From: Saccharopolyspora indica
GTDB lineage: Bacteria > Actinomycetota > Actinomycetes > Mycobacteriales > Pseudonocardiaceae
Direction of reading: 5' to 3'
Length of the DNA stretch: 64,000 nucleotides
NCBI RefSeq assembly: GCF_027853965.1
Contig: NZ_JAQGLB010000025.1
Coordinates: 46,363-110,362 of the forward strand
This document shows, piece by piece, positions 16,540 to 26,235 of the stretch. Below the pieces are notes generated by a model that was given only the letters and a program-made list of their open reading frames with translations, was not told the origin of the DNA and made no database searches. The stretch's first letter is position 1; every line of letters begins with the position of its first letter. The position numbers were made by a program, and so were the translations under genes.

Positions 16540-17022
16540 ATGGTTGGCAACTCTCCGCTCCCGCCGGACGAACTGGGACCGCGACTGGCCGAGGTCTACG
16601 CCGTCCTCGGCCCGCTCTACCGCAGGGTCGCGCGCCTGGTCGAGCGCGACAGCCCCCGCGACGGCCTGTCCATCGGCGTCCGCGCGGTGCTGGAAAGGCT
16701 CGAGCTGGCGGGCACCGCCGAGACGGTCCCGCAGATCGCGCGAACCCTGGAGCTGAGCAGGCAGTTCGTGCAGCGCATGGTCAACGACGCGCTGGAGCAG
16801 GACTTCGTGGCGCTGAAGCCGAACCCCGCGCACCGGCGCTCGTCCCTGGTCGAGCTCACCGACGCGGGCCGCGCGGCGATCAACGCCCTGCAGCGGCGCG
16901 AGCACGAAACCATGGGCCGCGTCGGCGGTGACCTCACCGAAGCCGACATCGACACGACGCTGCGCGTCCTGCGGCACATGCTCGCCGCGATCCCCGAAAG
17001 CGACGGCGAAAAGGACCGCTGA
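16540..17022 (+). CDS. MarR-family transcriptional regulator
   Basis: 160 residues. Winged helix-turn-helix: SIGVRAVLERLELAGTAETVPQIARTLELSRQFVQRMVNDALEQDFVALKPNPAHRRSSLVELTDAGRAAI (residues ~45-118). Helical dimerisation ends flank it. No SD precedes the ATG, which directly follows the operator palindrome, so leaderless translation is likely. It probably represses itself and the divergent hydrolase and is released by a small phenolic or lipophilic ligand, as is typical for the family. Confidence 0.88.
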   Translation: MVGNSPLPPDELGPRLAEVYAVLGPLYRRVARLVERDSPRDGLSIGVRAVLERLELAGTAETVPQIARTLELSRQFVQRMVNDALEQDFVALKPNPAHRRSSLVELTDAGRAAINALQRREHETMGRVGGDLTEADIDTTLRVLRHMLAAIPESDGEKDR

Positions 17023-17027
17023 CGCAA

Positions 17028-17070
17028 GAAGAACCGGGCCGGGTGACATGATCACCCGGCCCGGTTCTTC
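17028..17070. terminator. Bidirectional terminator hairpin
   Basis: A perfect 19-bp stem (core GAACCGGGCCGGGTGA at 17031-17046 pairs with 17052-17067; loop CATGA). It sits between the convergent marR and rbpA genes, 5 nt from each stop, so it can end both transcripts. There is no long U tract. Confidence 0.8.
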
Positions 17071-17075
17071 GGTTC

Positions 17076-17420
17076 TCAGCGTCCCTTGCGCTCGCGGAGC
17101 TTCGCCAGCGCTTCCTCCAGGATGGCCATCCCGTCGGCGTCGCTGCGGCGCTCCTTCACGTACGCGAGGTGGCTCTTGTACGGCTCGTTGCGCCGTGCCG
17201 AAGGCGGGTTCTCCTGGTCCAGGCCCGCCGGCAGTCCGCAGCGCGGGCAGTCCCACTCCTCCGGCACCTCGGCGTCCATGGCGAACGACGGCCGGCTGTG
17301 GTGCCCGTTGCTGCACCAGTAGTCGACGCGTTTGCGCGGAGCGGCTTCCCCCCGCTCCGACTCGCCCACCGCGGGACCGGAGCCCACTCGCGTGCCGCGA
17401 ATGGCGTTACCACCAGTCAT
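17076..17420 (-). CDS. rbpA: RNA polymerase-binding protein RbpA
   Basis: 114 residues, the full family length. An N-terminal tail is followed by the core domain with zinc-site elements CSNGHHSRPSF and WDCPRCGLPAGLDQ (residues ~35-65), and then the sigma-interacting domain YKSHLAYVKERRSDADGMAILEEALAKLRERKG. RbpA is an actinobacterial general factor that stabilises RNAP-sigma open complexes. ATG 17420 is preceded by GTGAGG. It is single-gene, between secG and a convergent marR. Confidence 0.95.
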   Translation of the reverse strand: MTGGNAIRGTRVGSGPAVGESERGEAAPRKRVDYWCSNGHHSRPSFAMDAEVPEEWDCPRCGLPAGLDQENPPSARRNEPYKSHLAYVKERRSDADGMAILEEALAKLRERKGR

Positions 17421-17475
17421 CCATCCTCACCCACCAAGCGGCCCTGGGTCGTCGACCGGCTGGGGTGCCGACCGA

Positions 17476-17709
17476 TCAACCGATCTTGATCAACAGGCCG
17501 ACCCCGACGATGGAGATCACCCACAGCGCCATGACGAACAACGTCATCCGGTCGAGGTTCTTCTCCGCCACGCTGGAACCGGCCAGGTTGGACTGCATAC
17601 CGCCGCCGAACAGCGAGGAGAGGCCGCCACCCTTGGCCCGGTGCAGCAGCACCAGCAGCACCAGCAGCACACTCGTCACGATCAACATGATCTGCAGGAA
17701 AAGAGTCAT
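17476..17709 (-). CDS. secG: Preprotein translocase subunit SecG
   Basis: 77 residues from ATG 17709 (GAGGACGTG upstream); a longer frame to 17805 is not needed. Two membrane helices (FLQIMLIVTSVLLVLLVLL and MTLFVMALWVISIVGVGLLI) flank the cytoplasmic loop KGGGLSSLFGGGMQSNLAGS, the SecG signature. It is a component of SecYEG. It lies after tpiA, as in other actinobacteria, but the hairpin at 17844-17892 between them suggests its own promoter or partial read-through. Confidence 0.93.
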   Translation of the reverse strand: MTLFLQIMLIVTSVLLVLLVLLHRAKGGGLSSLFGGGMQSNLAGSSVAEKNLDRMTLFVMALWVISIVGVGLLIKIG

Positions 17710-17843
17710 CACGTCCTCGTTCGCACAGCGGTTCGCCACCAAGCGTACCGGGCCGCCGACAGCGAGTTGACCACTGTCCACCGTTTGCCACCCGCACGCT
17801 CCCACACTGCTCCACCCGGGTCACCCCAGGGGTGCGGAAAGCC

Positions 17844-17892
17844 GGTGAAGGGCACCTTCAGGCAAGTAAGTTGCTAAAAGGTGCCCTTCACC
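17844..17892. repeat. Gene-end palindrome, GTGAAGGGCACCTT family, copy 1
   Basis: GGTGAAGGGCACCTT (17844-17858) pairs perfectly with 17878-17892; GCAA/TTGC (17862-17865 and 17871-17874) extends the stem under the loop GTAAG. It begins 10 nt past the tpiA stop codon and probably terminates the glycolytic transcript. The same 14-nt arm occurs twice near 27.2 kb. Confidence 0.75.
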
Positions 17893-17901
17893 GCGATCAG
17901 C

Positions 17902-18687
17902 TCACGGCAGCGGGCCGCCTGCCGCCATCGCGGAGAGCTTGGCGAACTCGTCGCCGTTGAGGCTCGCGCCGCCGACCAGGGCGCCGTCCACGTCGCTCTG
18001 GCCGACCAGGTCGCCGATGTTGCTCGACTTCACCGAGCCGCCGTAGAGCACCCGCACCTCGTCGGCGATCTCCTTGCCGTACTTCTCGGCCAGGGCCGCG
18101 CGGATCGCCCCGCAGACCTCCTGCGCGTCGGCGGCGGTGGCGACCTTGCCGGTGCCGATCGCCCACACCGGCTCGTAGGCCACCACGACCTCGCGCACCT
18201 GCTCGGTCTTGAGGCCCTTGAGCGCGTTGATCAGCTGCGTCGTGCAGTGCTCGACGTGACCACCGGCCTCGCGCACCTCCAGCTGCTCGCCGACGCACAG
18301 GATCGGCGACAGACCGTTCTTCAGCGCGGCGCGGACCTTCTTGTTGACCAGCTCGTCGGTCTCGCCGTGGTACTCGCGGCGCTCCGAGTGGCCGACCACC
18401 ACGTAGGTGCAGCCCAGCTTGGCCAGCATCGGGCCGGACACCTCACCGGTGTAGGCGCCCGACTCGTGCGCGGAGATGTCCTGCGCGCCGTACTTGAGCA
18501 GCAGCTTGTCCCCGTCGACGAGGGTCTGCACGCTGCGGATGTCGGTGAACGGCGGCAGCACCGCCACCTCGACCTTCGCGAAGTACTTCTCCGGCAGCGC
18601 GAAGGCGACCTTCTGCACCAGGGCGATGGCCTCCAGGTGGTTCAGGTTCATCTTCCAGTTGCCCGCGATCAGCGGCGTCCTGGCCAT
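17902..18687 (-). CDS. tpiA: Triosephosphate isomerase
   Basis: 261 residues. It starts MARTPLIAGNWKMN with the active-site Asn-Lys (N11, K13 of the motif). The catalytic His lies in the YVVVGHSERREYHGE segment, the catalytic Glu in VVAYEPVWAIGTGK, and the phosphate loop in YGGSVKSSNIG. It interconverts dihydroxyacetone phosphate and glyceraldehyde 3-phosphate. It begins 2 nt after the pgk stop codon, so it is cotranscribed with pgk. Confidence 0.98.
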   Translation of the reverse strand: MARTPLIAGNWKMNLNHLEAIALVQKVAFALPEKYFAKVEVAVLPPFTDIRSVQTLVDGDKLLLKYGAQDISAHESGAYTGEVSGPMLAKLGCTYVVVGHSERREYHGETDELVNKKVRAALKNGLSPILCVGEQLEVREAGGHVEHCTTQLINALKGLKTEQVREVVVAYEPVWAIGTGKVATAADAQEVCGAIRAALAEKYGKEIADEVRVLYGGSVKSSNIGDLVGQSDVDGALVGGASLNGDEFAKLSAMAAGGPLP

Positions 18688-18689
18688 GT

Positions 18690-19892
18690 TCAGCGCTCAC
18701 CTTCCAGGACGGCCACACCGGGCAGGTCCTTGCCTTCGAGGTACTCCAACGACGCCCCACCACCGGTGGAGATGTGCGAGAAGCCGTCCTCCGGCAGTCC
18801 CAGCGTGCGCACCGCGGCGGCCGAGTCGCCACCGCCGACGACGCTGAACGAGTCGGAGTCGACGATCGCCTGCGCGACGCCGCGGGTGCCGTCGGCGAAC
18901 GCCGGGAACTCGAACACGCCCGCCGGGCCGTTCCAGAACACCGTGGCCGAGCCGCGGAGGATGCCCGCGAACAGCTCGACGCTGCGCGGGCCGATGTCCA
19001 GGCCCATCCAGCCGTCCGGGATCTCGTCGGCGGCCACCACCCGGTGCTCGGCGTCGGCGGCGAAGCGGTCGGCGACCACCACGTCGACCGGCAGCACCAG
19101 CTTGTCGCCGTGCTCGGCCAGCAGCTGCTTCGTCGACTCGATCTGGTCGGCCTGCAGCAGCGAGGTGCCCACGCCGTGGCCCTGCGCGGCCAGGAACGTG
19201 TAGGCCATGCCGCCGCCGATGAGCAGCTTGTCGACCTTGGGCAGCAGCGCCTTGATGACGCCGAGCTTGTCGGAGACCTTCGAGCCGCCCAGCACCACCG
19301 CGTAGGGGCGCTTCGGGTCGCCGGTCAGGGTGCGCAGCACCTCGACCTCGGCGAGCACCAGGCCACCGGCGTAGGCGGGCAGCCGCTCGGCGACGTCGTA
19401 GACCGACGCCTGCTTGCGGTGCACGACGCCGAAGCCGTCGGAGACGAAGGCCGCGCCCGGGCCCACCAGCGCGGCCAGCTCGTCGGCCAGCGCGCCGCGC
19501 TCGGCGTCGTCCTTGCTGGTCTCGCGGGCGTCGAAGCGCACGTTCTCCAGCAGCGCCACCGAACCGTCGGTCAGGCCCGCGACCACGGACTTCGCCGAGT
19601 CGCCGACCAGGTCACCGGCCAGCGGGACGTCGGCGCCGAGCAGCTCGCCGAGGCGGCGGGCCACCGGGGCCAGCGAGAACTGCGGGTCCGGCTCGCCCTT
19701 CGGCCGCCCCAGGTGCGCGGTGAGCACGACCTGCGCACCGGCCTCGGTCAGCTTCCGGATGGTCGGCAGGGAGGCGCGCACCCGGCCGTCGTCGGTGATC
19801 TTCTCGCCGTCCAGCGGGACGTTGAGGTCGGCACGCACCAGAACACGCCGACCCCGAACACCCTCGGACAGCAGATCGTCGAGGTTCTTCAC
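18690..19892 (-). CDS. pgk: Phosphoglycerate kinase
   Basis: 400 residues, GTG start with GAGGAG upstream. Signatures: VLVRADLNVPLD near the N-terminus, LTAHLGRPKGEPDPQFSLAPVA, AFVSDGFGVVHRKQASV, VVLGGSKVSDKLGVI, and the nucleotide site FWNGPAGVFEFPAFADGT plus VVGGGDSAAAV. ATP-forming step of lower glycolysis. A strong hairpin separates it from gap; tpiA follows directly. Confidence 0.98.
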   Translation of the reverse strand: MKNLDDLLSEGVRGRRVLVRADLNVPLDGEKITDDGRVRASLPTIRKLTEAGAQVVLTAHLGRPKGEPDPQFSLAPVARRLGELLGADVPLAGDLVGDSAKSVVAGLTDGSVALLENVRFDARETSKDDAERGALADELAALVGPGAAFVSDGFGVVHRKQASVYDVAERLPAYAGGLVLAEVEVLRTLTGDPKRPYAVVLGGSKVSDKLGVIKALLPKVDKLLIGGGMAYTFLAAQGHGVGTSLLQADQIESTKQLLAEHGDKLVLPVDVVVADRFAADAEHRVVAADEIPDGWMGLDIGPRSVELFAGILRGSATVFWNGPAGVFEFPAFADGTRGVAQAIVDSDSFSVVGGGDSAAAVRTLGLPEDGFSHISTGGGASLEYLEGKDLPGVAVLEGER

Positions 19893-19914
19893 GCTCTGCT
19901 CCTCAGTTACGGGA

Positions 19915-19958
19915 AGACCCGCACGAGCCGGGGCTCTGCCGACGGCTCGTGCGGGTCT
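19915..19958. terminator. Hairpin between gap and pgk
   Basis: AGACCCGCACGAGCC (19915-19929) pairs perfectly with 19944-19958 (15 bp, 14-nt loop), 12 nt after the gap stop. It probably terminates or attenuates gap transcripts, letting gap be made in excess of pgk-tpiA. Confidence 0.75.
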
Positions 19959-19970
19959 CCGGTCCGGATG

Positions 19971-20981
<1,011 letters not shown>

Positions 20982-21297
20982 GCCGATCTCTCCTCGTGAC
21001 TGACCCTGCCGACGGCGCGGCGGGTGAGGTGGATGGTCTCGACTTCACCCTATCTGCCATCGGAGCCGTCGCACGCGGGCGGGCGAGGCGCCTCACCCAC
21101 CGGATCGGCGACGATCACCACCCGGCCCCCGCAACTCCCGGAAAACCCGCATCGCAGCTGCTCAAAGGCCCCAGAACGGGCCGTCCCCCGGCCGTTCGCC
21201 CGTGATCGGAATCTCTGCACCGGTTCGGGCGATCACAGTTCCCGCGGAAACTGTGGATATCCCCGCACCCGGTTCGCGGCGCCGGTGGAAACTGTGA
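20982..21297. other. Intergenic region: gap promoter side and whiA gene-end palindrome
   Basis: 316 nt without a gene. Near whiA, GATCACAGTT (21231-21240) pairs with AACTGTGATC (21290-21299, overlapping the whiA stop), and an inner CACAGTT/AACTGTG pair can form instead. This looks like a whiA terminator. The part next to gap presumably holds the gap promoter; no clear -35/-10 pair was identified. Confidence 0.5.
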
Positions 21298-22284
21298 TCA
21301 AGCGTCCGCTTCGAGCATTTCCACGGTGACCGCGGATTCGGTGTCCGGGACGCCGAGCTCGCGGGCGCGCTTGTCGGCCATCGCCAGCAGGCGGCGGATC
21401 CGGCCGGCCACCGCGTCCTTGGTCATCGGCGGGTCGGCCAGCTGGCCCAGCTCCTCCAGCGAGGCCTGCCGGTGCGCCAGCCGCAGCCGGCCCGCGACCA
21501 GCAGGTGGTCCGGTGCCGTCGGGCCCAGCAGCTCCAGCGCCCGCTCCACCCTGGCGGCCGCCGCGACCGCCGCGCGCGCCGAGCGGCGCAGGTTCGCGTC
21601 GTCGAAGTTGGCCAGCCGGTTGGCGGTGGCCCGCACCTCGCGGCGCATCCGCCGCTCCTCCCAGGCCAGCACGCTGGAGTGCGCGCCGAGCCGGGTCAGC
21701 AGCGCGCCGATCGCGTCGCCGTCGCGGACCACCACCCGGTCCGCGCCGCGCACCTCGCGGGACTTCGCCGCCACCCCGATCCGCCGGGCCGCGCCGACCA
21801 GCGCCAGCGCCGCCTCCGGGCCGGGGCAGGTGACCTCCATCGACGAGGACCGCCCGGGCTCGGTCAGCGAGCCGTGCGCCAGGAACGCGCCGCGCCAGGC
21901 GGCTTCGGAATCGCAGGCCCCGCCCGAGACGACGTGCGCGGGCAGGCCGCGCACCGGTCGGCCGCGCGGGTCCAGCAGTCCGGTCTGCCGGGCCAGGCCC
22001 TCCCCGTCGCGCACCACGCGCACCACGTAGCGGGTGCCCTTGCGCAGCCCGCCGGAGGTGATCACGTGCACGTCGGACTGGTGCCCGAACAGCTCGTGGA
22101 CCTCCTTGCGGAGCCTGCGCGCCGTGGAGCCGCTGTCCAGCTCGGCCTCGACCACCACCCGGCCGGCGACGATGTGCAGCCCGCCGGCGAAGCGCAGCAA
22201 CGAGGACACCTCGGCTCGTCGGCAGCACGTCTTGGTCACCGACAACCGGCTCAACTCGTCCTTGACCGCCGCGGTCATCGCCAC
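21298..22284 (-). CDS. whiA: Sporulation/cell-division regulator WhiA
   Basis: 328 residues. It starts MAMTAAVKDELSRLSVTKTCCRRAEVS, contains degenerate LAGLIDADG homing-endonuclease halves (GGACDSEAAWRGAFLAHGSLTEPG; EVRGADRVVVRDGDAIGALLTRLGAH), and ends with a helix-turn-helix (QASLEELGQLADPPMTKDAVAGRIRRLLAMADKRA). In streptomycetes WhiA works with WhiB to activate division genes during sporulation, which suits a mycelial actinomycete. GTG 22284 overlaps yvcK by 10 bp; ATG 22278 would overlap by 4. Confidence 0.97.
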   Translation of the reverse strand: MAMTAAVKDELSRLSVTKTCCRRAEVSSLLRFAGGLHIVAGRVVVEAELDSGSTARRLRKEVHELFGHQSDVHVITSGGLRKGTRYVVRVVRDGEGLARQTGLLDPRGRPVRGLPAHVVSGGACDSEAAWRGAFLAHGSLTEPGRSSSMEVTCPGPEAALALVGAARRIGVAAKSREVRGADRVVVRDGDAIGALLTRLGAHSSVLAWEERRMRREVRATANRLANFDDANLRRSARAAVAAAARVERALELLGPTAPDHLLVAGRLRLAHRQASLEELGQLADPPMTKDAVAGRIRRLLAMADKRARELGVPDTESAVTVEMLEADA

Positions 22285-23243
22285 CGGTCCGTCCTCCTCT
22301 CCAGTGCGGCCCGCAGGCTCGTCGCGAGCGCCTGCGGATCGTGCCGTCCCGGCACGGCGGGTGCCGCGATCTCGTCCAGCAGGGTCCGCGCACCCAGTTC
22401 GGCAGCCGCGGCGCGGAGCCGGTCCGGGGTGGGGACCGAGTTCACGTCGGCCAGCACCGCGTCGACCCGCAGCCGCGGTGCGTGCTGCGAGAGTACGTCC
22501 AGGTGCTGTTCGGGCGAGAAGCCCGCCGTCTCACCGGGCTGCGGCACCAGGTTTAGCACCACGAACCGGCGCGCGGTGGTGCGCACCAGCGCCTCGTGCA
22601 GCTCCGGGACCAGCAGGTGCGGCAGCACGCTGGTGAACCACGAACCCGGTCCGAGCAGCACCAAGTCGGCCGAGAGCACCGCGTCGACGGCTTCCGGACA
22701 GGCTGCCGGGCGGGCCCCGCCCGCCGCCTGCAAACTCACCTGTTTCACCCGACCGGGCGTACTGGCGATGGCGACCTGCCCGCGGATGGTCCGCACCGCG
22801 TCCGGATCGGAGTCCAGCCCGACGACGTCGGCGGACATGTCCAGCGGCTCGGTGGACATCGGCAGCACCCGGCCCTGCACGCCCAGCAGCCGGCAGGCCT
22901 GGTCGAGCACCTGGACCGGATCGCCGAGCACCTCCAGCAGCCCGGCCAGCACGAGGTTGCCCACCGCGTGCCCGGCCAGCGCGCCGCTGCCGCCGAAGCG
23001 GTGCTCGAACACCGTCGACCAGAGCTGCCCGTCGGGATCGCCGTCGGACAGCGCGGCCAGCGCCTTGCGCAGGTCACCGGGCGGCAGCAGGCCGAGCTCG
23101 CGGCGCAGCCGTCCGGACGAACCGCCGTCGTCGGCCACCGTCACCACGGCCGTCACGTCCGAGGTGATCCGGCGCAGCGCCGACAACGTGGCCTGCAGGC
23201 CGTGCCCGCCGCCGAGGGCGACCGCGCGCAGCTCCGCGCTCAC
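22275..23243 (-). CDS. yvcK: YvcK/CuvA-family gluconeogenesis and cell-shape factor
   Basis: 322 residues from GTG 23243, which overlaps the rapZ stop by 4 bp; a much longer open frame to 24041 merely shadows rapZ. Features: the N-terminal GGGHGLQATLSALRRI nucleotide-sugar site, VADDGGSSGRLRRELGLLPPGDLRKAL, and GPGSWFTSVLPHLLVPEL. Homologues bind UDP-sugars and affect cell-wall growth and carbon use. It belongs to the conserved uvrC-rapZ-yvcK-whiA operon. Confidence 0.95.
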   Translation of the reverse strand: MSAELRAVALGGGHGLQATLSALRRITSDVTAVVTVADDGGSSGRLRRELGLLPPGDLRKALAALSDGDPDGQLWSTVFEHRFGGSGALAGHAVGNLVLAGLLEVLGDPVQVLDQACRLLGVQGRVLPMSTEPLDMSADVVGLDSDPDAVRTIRGQVAIASTPGRVKQVSLQAAGGARPAACPEAVDAVLSADLVLLGPGSWFTSVLPHLLVPELHEALVRTTARRFVVLNLVPQPGETAGFSPEQHLDVLSQHAPRLRVDAVLADVNSVPTPDRLRAAAAELGARTLLDEIAAPAVPGRHDPQALATSLRAALERRTDRWR

Positions 23244-24115
23244 TCGCGCCCCAGGTCCCGGTGCACCGTCTTGACCATCATCCCGTCGTCCTCGGCCAGC
23301 CTGCGGGCCAGTTCCTCGGTGAGCGCGACGCTGCGGTGCTTGCCGCCGGTGCAGCCCAGCGCCAGCGTCAGGTACCGCTTGCCCTCGCGGTGGTAGCCGG
23401 CGCCGACCAGCCGCAGCAGCTGCTGGTAGCTCTGCAGGAACTCCTCGGCGCCCTCCTGGCCGAGCACGTAGTTGCGGACCTCGTCGTCGAGCCCGTTGAA
23501 CTCGCGCAGCTCGGGGATCCAGAACGGGTTCGGCAGGAACCGGCAGTCCATCACCAGGTCGGCGTCCATCGGCAGGCCGTACTTGTAGCCGAAGGACAGC
23601 ACCGTGACGCGGGTGCGGGTGCTGGCCTCGGTGCCGAAGGCGTCCTCGATCTTGGAGCGCAGCTGGTGCACCGACAGGTTCGAGGTGTCCAGCACCAGGT
23701 CGGCCTCGGAGCGCAGCCGGGACAGCAGCGAGCGCTCGGCGGCGATGCCGTCGGCCAGCCGCCCCTCCCCCTGCAGCGGGTGGCTGCGCCGCACCCCTTC
23801 GAAGCGGCGGATCAGCACCTCGTCGGTGGCCTCCAGGAACAGCACCTTCGGCTTGTAGCCGCGGGCGTCCAGGTCCTTGATCACCGCCCCCAGGTCCTCG
23901 GTGAACGCACGGCTGCGCACGTCCATCACGACCGCGACGCGGGTGATCGCGCCGCTGGAGCGCGCCCCCAGCTCCACCATGGTCGCGATCAGCTCCGGCG
24001 GCAGGTTGTCCACCACGAACCAGCCCAGGTCTTCGAGGCACTTCGCCGCGGTGCTGCGGCCCGCCCCGGACAGGCCGCTGACGACGGCGACCTCGATGCC
24101 CGACTCCTCAGTCAC
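23240..24115 (-). CDS. rapZ: RapZ-family nucleotide-binding protein
   Basis: 291 residues from GTG 24115 (AGGGGA upstream; 8-bp overlap with uvrC). The N-terminal Walker-A-like GLSGAGRST has Arg in place of Lys, as in other actinobacterial members. It also has FVVDNLPPELI, and a C-terminal domain with LSFGYKYGLPMDADLVMDCRFLPNPFWIPELR and ALGCTGGKHRSVAL, the latter binding a phosphate-like ligand. In E. coli RapZ controls GlmS synthesis; the actinobacterial role is less clear. Confidence 0.95.
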   Translation of the reverse strand: MTEESGIEVAVVSGLSGAGRSTAAKCLEDLGWFVVDNLPPELIATMVELGARSSGAITRVAVVMDVRSRAFTEDLGAVIKDLDARGYKPKVLFLEATDEVLIRRFEGVRRSHPLQGEGRLADGIAAERSLLSRLRSEADLVLDTSNLSVHQLRSKIEDAFGTEASTRTRVTVLSFGYKYGLPMDADLVMDCRFLPNPFWIPELREFNGLDDEVRNYVLGQEGAEEFLQSYQQLLRLVGAGYHREGKRYLTLALGCTGGKHRSVALTEELARRLAEDDGMMVKTVHRDLGRE

Positions 24116-26087
24116 TGCTCTCCCCTTCAGCGTTCTCCGTCGCCGGGCCCGGCCCGGCTCCCCCGTCCGCCGCCAGCGCCGAGTGCACGGTCTCGGCGGT
24201 GCGGCGGCCGATCCCGGGGACCGCGGCGATCTCGTCCACACCGGCCTGGCGCAGCTTGCGCACCGAACCGAAGTGCTTGAGCAGCGCCGTGCGGCGGGTC
24301 TCGCCCAGCCCCGGGATCGCGTCCAATGTGGAGCTTGTCATGCGCTTGCCGCGCTTCTTGCGGTGGTAGGCGATGGCGAAGCGGTGCGCCTCGTCGCGGA
24401 CCCGTTGCAGCAGGTAGAGCGCTTCGCTGGTGCGCGCCAGGATCACCGGGTCGGGATCGGCGGGCAGCCACACCTCCTCCAGCCGCTTGGCCAGCCCGAT
24501 CACCGCGACATCGGTGATGCCCATCTCGGTGAGCGCGTCGGCCGCGGCGTTGGCCTGCGGGCCACCGCCGTCGATGACCAGCAGGTTCGGCGGGTAGGCG
24601 AACTTCTTCGGGCGGCCGGTGTCCGGGTCGACGGCCGATGGTTCGGCCTCGGCGGTCTTGCCGGTCTCGCTGAGGTAGCGGTGGAAGCGGCGGCGCACCA
24701 CCTCGTCGATGGAGCCCACGTCACCGCCCTCGGCGCCCTCGCGGACCTCGAAGCGGCGGTACTCGGACTTGCGCGGGATGCCGTCCTCGAACACCACCAG
24801 CGAGGCGACCACGTCGCTGCCCTGCACGTGGCTGACGTCGATGCACTCGATGCGCAGCGGCGCGGTGTCCAGCGCCAGCGCCTCCTGCAGCTCCTGCAGC
24901 GCCGCCGAGCGCGCGGTCAGATCACCGGCGCGGCGCAGCTTGTACTGCTGGAAGGCCTCCTTGGCGTTGCGCTCGACGGTCTCCATCAGCGCCCGCTTGT
25001 CGCCGCGCTGCGGCACCCGCAGGCTCACCCGGCTGCCGCGCAGCTCGCTGAGCCAGCCGGCGATCGTCTCGGCGTCCCCGGGCAGCTCCGGCACAAGCAC
25101 CTCGCGCGGGACCGGCGTGCCGCCGGCGTCGGCCTGGTCGGCCAGCGACGCCTGCTCGCCGTAGAACTGGGTGAGGAACTGCGAGGTGAGCGCCTCGGTG
25201 TCCATCTCCTCGACCTTGTCGATCACCCAGCCCCGCTGGCCCCTGACCCGACCACCGCGGATGTGGAAGACCTGCACGGCGGCGGCCAGCTCGTCCTCGG
25301 CGAAGGCGACCACGTCGGCGTCGGTGCCGTCGCCGAGCACCACCGCCTGCTTCTCCATCGCGCGGCGCAGCGCCTCCAGGTCGTCGCGCAGCCGGGCGGC
25401 GCGCTCGAACTCCAGCTCGGCGGAGGCGGTCTGCATCTCCTTGTCGAGCTTGCGCATCAGCTGGTCGGTGTGCCCGGCCAGGAAGTCGCAGAAGTCCTCG
25501 ACGATGCCGCGGTGCTCCTCGGCGTCGACCCGGCCGACGCACGGCGCCGAGCACTTGCCGATGTAGCCGAGCAGGCACGGCCTGCCGATCTGGGAGTGCC
25601 GCTTGAACACCCCGCCGGAGCAGGTCCGCGCCGGGAACACCCGCAGCAGCAGGTCGAGGGTCTCGCGGATGGCCCACGCGTGCGCGTAGGGGCCGAAGTA
25701 CCGCACGCCCTTGCGGCGCGGGCCGCGGTAGACGTGCAGCCGCGGGTACTCCTCGTGCAGCGTCACGGCGAGCACCGGGTAGGACTTGTCGTCGCGGTAG
25801 CGGACGTTGAACTTCGGGTCGTACTCCTTGATCCAGGAGTACTCCAGCTGCAGCGCCTCGACCTCGGTGCCGACGACGGTCCACTGCACCCCGGTGGCGG
25901 TGGTGACCATCTGGCGGGTGCGCGGGTGCAGCCCGGCCAGGTCGGCGAAGTACGACGACAGCCTGCTGCGCAGGCTCTTCGCCTTGCCGACGTAGATCAC
26001 CCGGCCACCGGCGTCGTGGAACCGGTATACGCCGGGGGCGTCCGGGATCGTGCCGGGAGCGGGTCGGTAGGTGGACGGATCGGCCAC
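24108..26087 (-). CDS. uvrC: UvrABC system endonuclease UvrC
   Basis: 659 residues, full length. GIY-YIG nuclease at ~14-95 (PGVYRFHDAGGRVIYVGKAKSLRSRLSSYF), a Cys-rich region (CSGGVFKRHSQIGRPCLLGYIGKCSAPC), UVR motif ELEFERAARLRDDLEALRRAM, an RNase H-like second nuclease (IECIDVSHVQGSDVVASLVVFEDG; IDGGGPQANAA), and tandem HhH (DAIPGLGETRRTALLKHFGS; IAAVPGIGRRTAETV). It makes both incisions in nucleotide-excision repair. It heads the uvrC-rapZ-yvcK-whiA operon, with all junctions overlapping. Confidence 0.98.
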   Translation of the reverse strand: MADPSTYRPAPGTIPDAPGVYRFHDAGGRVIYVGKAKSLRSRLSSYFADLAGLHPRTRQMVTTATGVQWTVVGTEVEALQLEYSWIKEYDPKFNVRYRDDKSYPVLAVTLHEEYPRLHVYRGPRRKGVRYFGPYAHAWAIRETLDLLLRVFPARTCSGGVFKRHSQIGRPCLLGYIGKCSAPCVGRVDAEEHRGIVEDFCDFLAGHTDQLMRKLDKEMQTASAELEFERAARLRDDLEALRRAMEKQAVVLGDGTDADVVAFAEDELAAAVQVFHIRGGRVRGQRGWVIDKVEEMDTEALTSQFLTQFYGEQASLADQADAGGTPVPREVLVPELPGDAETIAGWLSELRGSRVSLRVPQRGDKRALMETVERNAKEAFQQYKLRRAGDLTARSAALQELQEALALDTAPLRIECIDVSHVQGSDVVASLVVFEDGIPRKSEYRRFEVREGAEGGDVGSIDEVVRRRFHRYLSETGKTAEAEPSAVDPDTGRPKKFAYPPNLLVIDGGGPQANAAADALTEMGITDVAVIGLAKRLEEVWLPADPDPVILARTSEALYLLQRVRDEAHRFAIAYHRKKRGKRMTSSTLDAIPGLGETRRTALLKHFGSVRKLRQAGVDEIAAVPGIGRRTAETVHSALAADGGAGPGPATENAEGESSD

Positions 26088-26235
26088 CCCACCACCCTAC
26101 GTGCGTGGTCCGACTGCCTGGATCTCGGTGCGGGAGGCACCACCGGCCCGCCCGGCGGGGCACACTGGTGTTCCACGTCCATGATCGGCCCCGGGGAGGC
26201 CGTGGGCTTCCCCGCGAGCAGGCGGGAGGTCAGCC

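Noticed and set aside
22275..24041. Longer yvcK frame of 588 residues
   Set aside because: The extension is out-of-frame rapZ sequence; the GTG at 23243, overlapping the rapZ stop, starts exactly at the conserved glycine-rich motif.
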